DNA from: Cladorhizidae sp. MBARI D1340-BT2
Taxonomy: Eukaryota > Porifera > Demospongiae > Poecilosclerida > Cladorhizidae
Length of the DNA: 64,000 bases
Direction of reading: 5' to 3'
Assembly: GCA_028752905.1 (NCBI GenBank)
Contig: JAQNBH010000013.1
Location: 28,516,739 to 28,580,738, forward strand
The position numbers and the translations under genes were made by a program. The notes beneath the pieces are model-generated. The model worked only from the letters and a program-made list of their open reading frames with translations, searched no databases and was not told where the DNA came from. Position 1 is the first letter of the stretch. Each line of letters opens with the position of its first letter. Shown here piece after piece: positions 56,696 through 64,000 of this stretch.

Positions 56696-57954
56696 ACTTC
56701 ATGTAGCCCTCCCAGTACATGTGTGTGTTTAATATACTTCATGTAGCTCCCCTAGTACATGTGTGTGTTTAATAAACTTCATGTAGCTACATGTGTGTGT
56801 TTAATATACTTCATGTGGCTTCCCTAGTACATGTGTGTGTTTAATACACTTCATGTAGCTCCCCTAGCACATGTGTGTGTTTAATAAACTTCATGTAGCT
56901 ACATGTGTGTGTTTAATATTCTTCATGTTGCTTCCCTAGTACATGTGTGTGTTTAATACACTTCATGTAGCTCCCCTAGCACATGTGTGTGTTTAATAAA
57001 CTTCATGTAGCTACATGTGTGTGTTTAATATTCTTCATGTTGCTTCCCTAGTACATGTGTGTGTTTAATACACTTCATGTAGCTCCCCTAGCACATGTGT
57101 GTGTTTAATAAACTTCATGTAGCTACATGTGTGTGTTTAATATACTTCATGTTGCTTGCCTAGTACATGTGTGTGTTTAATACACTTCATGTAGCTCCCC
57201 TAGTACATGTGTGTGTTTAATACACTTCATGTGGCTTCCCTAGTACATGTGTGTGTTTAATAAACTTCATGTAGCTCCCCCAGTACATATGTGTTTAATA
57301 CACTTCATGTGGCTTCCCTAGTACATGTGTGTGTTTAATACACTTCATGTAGCTCCCCTAGCACATGTGTGTGTTTAATAAACTTCATGTAGCTACATGT
57401 GTGTGTTTAATATACTTCATGTGGCTTCCCTAGTACATGTGTGTGTTTAATAAACTTCATGTAGCTACATGTGTGTGTTTAATATACTTCATGTGGCTTC
57501 CCTAGTACATGTGTGTGTTTAATAAACTTCATGTAGCTCCCCCAGTACATATGTGTTTAATACACTTCATGTGGCTTCCCTAGTACATGTGTGTGTTTAA
57601 TACACTTCATGTAGCTACCCTAGTACATGTGTGTGTTTAATACACTTCATGTGGCTTCCCTAGTACATGTGTGTATTTAATACACTTCATGTAGCTCTCC
57701 TAGTACATGTGTGTGTTTAATACACTTCATGTGGCTTCCCTAGTACATGTGTGTGTTTAATACACTTCATGTAGCTCCCCTAGTACATGTGTGTGTTTAA
57801 TATACTTCATGTAGCTCCCCTAGTACATGTGTGTGTTTAATACACTTCATGTAGCTCCCCTAGTACCTGTGTGTGTTTAATATACTTCATGTAGCTCCCC
57901 TAGTACATGTGTGTGTTTAATACACTTCATGTAGCTCCCCTAGTACATCATGCA
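56696..57954 (+). repeat. 41-bp minisatellite, left part
   Basis: The unit is CTTCATGTAGCTCCCCTAGT + ACATGTGTGTGTTTAATACA + C. A shorter ~28-bp form lacking the CTCCCCTAGT part alternates with it. About 30 units precede the inserted MITE. Confidence 0.95.
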
Positions 57955-58352
57955 TGGACGGAGGACATGGTAGGGCTGGTAGGGTTTGGCCCTACCACTT
58001 TTTGCTCATTATATTTTAATTTTTAGTCTAGTTGCTAGACCAGACCAACATGATGGGTTTTAACCTAACTAAGAAAGATAAAAATGTGTAGACTATAATT
58101 ATAGCAATGTGACAAATCTAATTGGTCTGTCACTTAAGTGAAAGACTATTGAGAGAGACTATTTGGAAAGTATCAATAACTGTAATAAATAGTGTGCTGT
58201 CTATACTACTTAATATGGTATTGATTTTCAGTTTTTGTGTTTTTTGCACTCCATTGATATCCCCCCCTAGCCTCATGCGTCTTACAGTTACTGTGCATAG
58301 CTTGATGGCCAGGTACATTGGCCCTACCACTAAAAATGTGTGTGCTCCGTCA
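57955..58352. mobile_element. MITE inserted in the 41-bp minisatellite
   Basis: The left end has GGACGGAGGACATGG and the right end CACACACATTTTTAGTG / TGACGGAG in inverse orientation. GGCCCTACCACT occurs near both ends. The array unit breaks off at TAGTACAT and resumes at CATGTGTG, so this ~400-bp block entered a pre-existing array. Confidence 0.65.
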
Positions 58353-58556
58353 CTGCTGAGTCATGTGTGTATTTAATACACTTCATGTAGCTCCCCTAGT
58401 ACATGTGTGTATTTAATACACTTCATGTACCTCCCCTAGTACATGTGTGTGTTTAATACAGCTCCCCTAGTACATGTCTGTGTTTATGTATCCCCTAGTA
58501 CATGTGTGTGTTTAATAAACTTAATGTAGCCTCCCCTAGTACATGTGTGTGTTTCC
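58353..58556 (+). repeat. 41-bp minisatellite, right part
   Basis: About five more, partly degenerate units after the MITE, ending at TGTGTGTTTCCTCAG where Tigger transposase codons begin. Confidence 0.9.
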
Positions 58557-60485
58557 TCAGAGAAGATATCTCGGGCAAAACTTGCTAAGCAGTTCAATTG
58601 CTCAGTCAATGGCAAGATCCTGAAAAAGAAAAATGAAATTCTTGCAGAAGCTGCACTAAACCAAGTGGGCAATTGAAAGTGAAGGTGTGAAAGGAAAGCA
58701 GATGATGTAGAAAAAGCGTTGTCCTCTATGCTGGGGCTAGGATCGTTCCAGTGTCCTCCATGGTTTCCAAATGCTGGGGCTAGGGTCGTTCCAGTGTCCT
58801 CAATGGTTTCCAAATGCTGGGGCTAGGGTCGTTCCAGTGTCCTCCATGGTTTCCAAATGCTGGGGCTAGGGTCGTTCCAGTGTCCTCCATGGTTTCCAAA
58901 TGCTGGGGCTAGGGTTGTTCCAGTGTCCTCCATGGTTTCCAAATGCTGGGGCTATGGTCATTCCAGTGTCCTCTATGCTGGGGCTAGGGTCGTTCCAGTG
59001 TCCTCCATGGTTTCCAAATGCTGGGGCTAGGGTCATTCCAGTGTCTTCCATGGTTTCCAAATGCTGGGGCTAGGGTGTTCCAGTGTCCTCCATGGTTTCC
59101 AAATGCTGGGGCTAGGGTTGTTCCAGTGTCCTCCATGGTTTCCAAATGCTGGGGCTAGGGTCGTTCCAGTGTCCTCCATGGTTTCCAAATGCTGGGGCTA
59201 TGGTCGTTCCAGTGTCCTCAAATGCTGGGGCTAGGGTTGTTCCAGTGTCCTCCATGGTTTCCAAATGCTGGGGCTAGGGTTGTTCCAGTGTCCTCCATGG
59301 TTTCCAAATGCTGGGGCTAGGGTTGTTCCAGTGTCCTCATGGTTTCCAAATGCTGGGGCTAGGGTTGTTCCAGTGTCCTCCATGGTTTCTAAATGCTGGG
59401 GCTAGGGTTGTTCCAGTGTCCTCATGGTTTCCAAATGCTGGGGCTAGGGTTGTTCCAGTGTCCTCATGGTTTCCAAATGCTGGGGCTAGGGTTGTTCCAG
59501 TGTCCTCATGGTTTCCAAATGCTGGGGCTAGGGTTGTTCCAGTGTCCTCCATGGTTTCCAAATGCTGGGGCTAGGGTTGTTCCAGTGTCCTCATGGTTTC
59601 CAAATGCTGGGGCTAGGGTTGTTCCAGTGTCCTCATGGTTTCCAAATGCTGGGGCTAGGGTTGTTCCAGTGTCCTCATGGTTTCCAAATGCTGGGGCTAG
59701 GCTTGTTCCAGTGTCCTCATGGTTTCCAAATGCTGGGGCTAGGATTGTTCCAGTGTCCTCCATGGTTTCCAAATACTGGGGCTAGGGTTGTTCCAGTGTC
59801 CTCCATGGTTTCCAAATGCTGGGGCTAGGGTTGTTCCAGTGTCCTCCATGGTTTCCAAATGCTGGGGCTAGGGTTGTTCCAGTGTCCTCCATGGTTTCCA
59901 AATGCTGGGGCTAGGGTTGTTCCAGTGTCCTCCATGGTTTCCAAATGCTGGGGCTAGGGTTGTTCCAGTGTCCTCATGGTTTCCAAATGCTGGGGCTAGG
60001 GTTGTTCCAGTGTCCTCCATGGTTTCCAAATGCTGGGGCTAGGGTTGTTCCAGTGTCCTCCATGGTTTCCAAATGCTGGGGCTAGGGTTGTTCCAGTGTC
60101 CTCCATGGTTTCCAAATGCTGGGGCTAGGGTTGTTCCAGTGTCCTCATGGTTTCCAAATGCTGGGGCTAGGGTTGTTCCAGTGTCCTCCATGGTTTCCAA
60201 ATGCTGGGGCTAGGGTTGTTTCATGGTTTCCAAATGCTGGGGCTAGGGTTGTTCCAGTGTCCTCCATGGTTTCCAAATGCTGGGGCTAGGGTTGTTCCAG
60301 TGTCCTGGTTTCCAAATGCTGAGTCTAGGGTCGTTCCAGTCACCACACACATATTGGAAGAGAAAGCTAGCCAGCTGGCTATGAAGCTGGAACCTTGTTT
60401 TAAAGTAGCTAATGGCTGGCTTTGCAGGTGCAAGTTAGGAATAACATCAAAATACACAAACTCAAGGAGAGAAAAGGGATACTGA
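58557..60485 (+). pseudogene. Tigger/pogo transposase split by a minisatellite
   Basis: 58560-58733 reads EKISRAKLAKQFNCSVNGKI then LKKKNEILAEAAL and, after a shift, RKADDVEKALSS, the HTH region of a pogo/Tigger transposase. 60304-60485 reads WFPNAESRVVPVTTHILEEK then ASQLAMKLEPCFKVANGWLC, the next segment of the same DNA-binding region. Between them lie ~1.6 kb of 42/43-bp units whose 42-bp form encodes WFPNAGARVVPVSS in the same frame. The catalytic part is absent. Confidence 0.75.
58728..60336 (+). repeat. 42/43-bp minisatellite derived from transposase codons
   Basis: The unit is TCCTC(C)ATGGTTTCCAAATG + CTGGGGCTAGGGTTGTTCCA + GTG; about 38 units. The copy without the optional C is 42 bp and in frame (SSWFPNAGARVVPV). 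The 43-bp copies shift frame. 42-bp copies cluster at ~59330-59530 and ~59590-59760. Early units carry GGTCGTTCC, later ones GGTTGTTCC. Confidence 0.95.
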
Positions 60486-61440
60486 TTTTAGAGCTGCTAA
60501 CATATGGGCTTCATCTGCATTGCCAGCACAATAAGAGTGTTTATTGAGAATAGGGTGGCTAACTTGATATGACTCAGCATACATCACAGACTATTCTAGC
60601 TAGCTGCATGTATATATTCAATGATTTTTGGTATTAAAAACTGCTCCTGATAATAGAAGAGCCGTGATAATTGTCAGATTTAGCTGGTCCCAAGGGTGTG
60701 TGATTAACAGATATGAACTGTGTGTATATATGTATTATATATATAGATATATTAAATAGCAGTGTAATCTTCTATATCATATTTCTAAAATTACAATCAC
60801 AGATATATATTCTACGCATATATCCAAAGTACTGGTTTTGTTAAAGGTCTATGCTGTTCACTGTTGTCAACAATCATATGAGATCTGCCAATATACTAAT
60901 CAAAAATCTACACAAGAGTTAGCTTCTGACCAGTCACTTCTTACTTCTTTGCAATGAAAAATGCAACTGCTGAATCTCCCTCTTTTTTTCAATATTGCAA
61001 ACCCACACCCACCAATCTCCTGCTCCCAATCCCCCCCCCCCCCCCCCCCCACACACATACTCCCCATGTCACACACACCATGCATGCACACGCACACACA
61101 TATGAGTGTGATAATTGTTTATGATCTTTACCCATTTTTTCATGTATGAAACACAAATGTCTTGGCAATGCACGGGCCTATTATAAAAAAGGGAAATGTA
61201 GACAGAGAGATAGATAAGATAGATAGATAGATAGATGTGAGGGTGGGCAGGAGGGCAGGCAGACAGACAGAGAGAGATAGACAGATTAAAAACAATCAAC
61301 TAGTCATTATCTTTTGATCGACATGTAAAAAAAGAAGGACGCAAGAATATACCCTAGACCAACTTTTAGAGGACCCTTTAACATGTGCATTAATTATAAT
61401 ATAGGTTTGATTAGAAAGCAAGCAGTAATATTGTGTTAAA
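60486..61440. other. No gene recognised
   Basis: AT-rich, with a poly-C run at ~61031-61050, CA-rich sequence to 61103, and a GATA/GACA microsatellite at ~61197-61285. Confidence 0.5.
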
Positions 61441-61442
61441 AC

Positions 61443-61558
61443 TACCTTCTCAATAATCAACTTCATATTTTATTCACTCAGCTTTTCGACTAGATGCTCT
61501 AGTCTTCATCAGGAATAGTCGAAACGTCGAGTGAATAAAATTTGTATCGAGAAGGTAT
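61443..61558. repeat. Hammerhead-like fold-back repeat
   Basis: The arms TACCTTCTC..TATTCACTCAGCTTTTCGACTA and TAGTCGAAACGTCGAGTGAATA..GAGAAGGTA are inverted copies. The centre, on the minus strand, reads ATTCCTGATGAAGACTAG. It is the clearest full-length palindromic copy of the family. Confidence 0.75.
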
Positions 61559-62297
61559 GATTTAAATAGGTAAAGGGTATTCATTCACATTTCCTTTCTC
61601 TTTGAGAGGTCAATCCAAAAGAGCTGTTTTACTTGTCTTGCTTCAAATTTTTTATTTTATTATTGCAGTTAAAATAAATAAATAATAATAATAATAATTA
61701 TATATAACCAGAGGTAACTAGCACTACAAATACATCGGACTAATAAAGACTAATTTATGGTTGGGTGTACTGGAGTGTGTGTGTGTTGTGTGGTGTGGGT
61801 GTGTGTGTGCATGTACCTTCGTTTTATAATCACAAAATGTGCAGTGCCATCACTCATGCACAGCCCACATACATACATATATAGTACAGAAGGAAGTCAG
61901 TGTACAAGCTGCAGTATTGCAATCACAATCATTTTACAATAAGCAGCAACTGTACATGTTGTTTTACTATACATGTAATTGCAGTGCAGAGCTGACAGTG
62001 CTCATTTAGTGATTATTTGGGAAATAAGTAACCATGGTGAAAAAATGTATGTACCTCTCTGTACATTTCTTTCCGATTCCCATGTTGGGGCCCAATTGAC
62101 GTTTTAAACCTACACCAACTTGGCAACAAAACTTCAGTAGGTGTAAATCCTGTTTTCGTTTCAAGTCATCATAAATCGGAGTGTTTCTTTGAGTTATCTG
62201 GACTGATTTTCAATATTGAACATTGCTTCCTCTCAGTTGTCAGCTTAGGTCAAGAAATGCTTCAATTCTATGTTGTTTGACAGAACACTAGCAGAGC
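61559..62297. other. No gene recognised
   Basis: An AAT-rich run near 61675-61700 and a GT-rich stretch near 61775-61810. No convincing coding sequence. Confidence 0.45.
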
Positions 62298-62636
62298 ATG
62301 AACGGAGCCTTCAGTTTATCCCAAGGCAGTCATGTTGGTGGATATGACAAGAAATGCACATCAAGAAGTGTTTCTCCATCTGTATGGGGAATTGAGAGGA
62401 ATGTAAGCATAGATTCCATCTCACTGGCACAGTCCAAACCACCAAATTCTGGAGAGAACCAGCCAAAAAGTGGAAATGGATATAATTCTTCGTGTTCAAG
62501 TGGTTACCGTAATGGACATCGGTCAGCTTTGTACTCACCAAAAACTGGAGGATTCAAAACACTCTCTGCATGTGATGCTGGCAGGACTCATTCCAGAAGA
62601 AAATGTGACCAAAGCAGTAAAGATGGAAGCACATAG
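62298..62636 (+). other. Unrecognised Ser-rich 112-codon ORF
   Basis: An ATG frame with Ser/Gly/Asn-rich, low-hydrophobicity composition (SRSVSPSVWG, NGYNSSCSSGYRNGHRSALY, SPKTGGFKTL). It looks like disordered protein and could be an exon, but splice sites and family are not evident. An overlapping frame from 62470 is also open for 103 codons, which weakens the call. Confidence 0.3.
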
Positions 62637-62904
62637 AATGGGTTGCCATACTTCTGCTCAAACCCCTGAGGAGGATTCCAAATGTAATTTAATAAACCAA
62701 TCTATATCAAGCCACAGTCACTCTTCCACTCTGTACCTTGAAGTGAGTTACAAGAGAAGTTCAGTACCATTTTCAGCATAATCAACCAAAACTGCACGCC
62801 CATCCGGCACAATCTCACTTGTAAAGATTCTAGCCAAAGAGTTAGATCAAGTTCCATAATGAATGAACACACACTGAAATTGACCCAATCTTCCCCTCTA
62901 CAAT

Positions 62905-63130
62905 TGGGAGAAACTGTACTTCATGTGTGAAAAAACATTCAAGATCTGGTTCTTGTCTTGCTTGTTCTAGAAAACTATTGGAACCAGTTTTACTGGATAC
63001 TACTTGGAGAAGTTCAAATTTCGTCACTGGGTTTGTCTCAGGTATTTATCTTTCATCAAAGAGAAAAAGAACTCGCTGTTTTACCTGTGGGCTCTTTTCC
63101 AACAAATGTCAATGCTCCTTAAAAAAATAA
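62905..63130 (+). other. Unrecognised Cys-rich ORF fragment
   Basis: The frame reads CTSCVKKHSRSGSCLACSRK, LLEPVLLDTTWRSSNF, then RTRCFTCGLFSNKCQCSLKK and a stop. Paired CxxC motifs suggest a zinc-binding C-terminus, possibly of a transposon-type protein. No family is recognised. Confidence 0.3.
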
Positions 63131-63971
63131 AATAAATAAAAACACTTGTGGGCCACCATACCTGAATGTTACTCAAGTACTGCATCAAATTAGGATCTCA
63201 TCTATGAAATTTTCAAGCATAACAGCTGATTCACCAGTACTGGTTTAAAACCTGGAGTGTCAAGGAGTGATGATCTCTGTTCTTCAAAATGTTCTGCTGC
63301 TTGTTCGGCACATTTGATGAGACTGACAGATAGGACTTGCAGGAGAGCAGAAAATTCTATCTGAAGGACAATCTCTGCCTCTCAAGAATTATTATCAGCG
63401 AGGTACTTTAGGAAGGCTCCAGTGCAAAGAATCTAGTTATGCCAAGCATGTCATTGCATAGTTTGCTACTTTGAGATGTTAACTTTATATCTAGTAATTC
63501 TCCATCCATAGATCTTATCACTCTAAAATCTATGCTCAAACCAAGTAGGATATACCTGTATGAGAAAAGGAGTCAAATATAAATTTGAGCTACTGGTATA
63601 TAGCTATATAGTAGCGCAAAATTATCTTCAGAATGGACATTGAATCAGTATTTTTTATCAAGAAAAATATTTGTAAGTCTGCATGGGAAGGCAATTCTGA
63701 GCAATTTGATTTCTCTACAGTAGAGTTAACCCTTTTTTCATTCCTATCACTATAGGATATTTATAATTATATATATATATATTATATATAACTCTGGAGT
63801 GCTAGTCTACATTGCCTCACTTTAATAAAGTGTCCCACATTCTACAGTAGGGAAGAATATTCTGAATTTCTGTACTCTATTATGTGCATAGTTGTCAGAC
63901 CATCACTTATAACATATAGATGATGTAAATCCTTTCCCTCCCTTTCCCTTTAAGTTTTGTTAAGAAACAAA
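63131..63971. other. No gene recognised
   Basis: AT-rich sequence with a TA-rich run near 63765-63790. Confidence 0.45.
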
Positions 63972-64000
63972 GCACAACACCAAACAGTGGGGTGTTGTGC
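63972..64000. repeat. Inverted repeat at the window edge
   Basis: GCACAACACC (63972-63981) and GGTGTTGTGC (63991-64000) pair around a 9-nt loop. The arms end exactly at the window edge, so the repeat may continue; it may be an element terminus. Confidence 0.6.

Noticed and set aside
58728..60336. GGGGCTAGGGTTG units as interstitial telomere repeats
   Set aside because: TAGGGTT occurs once per 42/43-bp unit within an otherwise unrelated unit explained by transposase codons; no (TTAGGG)n run exists.

Overview
The window looks like nuclear DNA of a marine invertebrate, most likely a demosponge. This is inferred from gene content, not proven. The supporting points are short introns (56 bp in ADPGK), a membrane receptor built from small phase-1 exons with a poorly conserved beta-sandwich domain I associate with sponge receptor families, a single-exon TRIM-NHL gene, and many remnants of transposon families common in sponges and cnidarians. 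No prokaryotic signals, rRNA or tRNA genes, or CRISPR arrays were seen.

Layout. (1) 0.4-7.0 kb, +: a complete ADP-dependent glucokinase gene (ADPGK) in four exons. It sits behind a compact, palindrome-rich promoter that may also serve a divergent gene leaving the left edge. (2) 7-10.9 kb: duplicated spacer, fold-back repeats and a decayed non-LTR reverse transcriptase. (3) 10.9-17.9 kb, +: a signal-peptide, beta-sandwich, single-pass receptor. Its last intron before the membrane exon has a GC donor and holds a 3.2 kb pyrimidine-rich minisatellite. Its cytoplasmic exons were not found. (4) 18-28.4 kb: a transposon graveyard with an antisense gag remnant, a MITE, a large decayed pseudogene with a PIN-like region, head-on reverse transcriptase fragments, and a hAT element. 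(5) 28.4-41 kb: a segment duplicated three times, each copy carrying a 24-nt microexon, interleaved with MITEs, an inverted LINE fragment, a 69-bp minisatellite and a long-TIR element. (6) 41-52.8 kb: Tigger and HIRAN-like remnants, microsatellites, a 58-bp minisatellite and a second hAT element with both termini. (7) 53.2-55.4 kb, +: an intact TRIM-NHL gene of 733 codons. (8) 55.4-64 kb: a 41-bp minisatellite split by a MITE, then a Tigger transposase whose own codons have expanded into a 1.6 kb minisatellite, then AT-rich sequence with two unrecognised ORFs.

Only three genes look functional: ADPGK, the receptor and TRIM-NHL. They do not form an obvious pathway. Much of the rest is repeat, and several repeats sit where they could affect the genes: a decoy acceptor before ADPGK exon 4, the pyrimidine array before the receptor membrane exon, and duplicated microexons. 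The strongest new observations are the minisatellite born from transposase codons, the intronic array resembling splice acceptors and PTB sites, the duplicated microexon units, and a fold-back repeat family with a hammerhead-ribozyme-like core.
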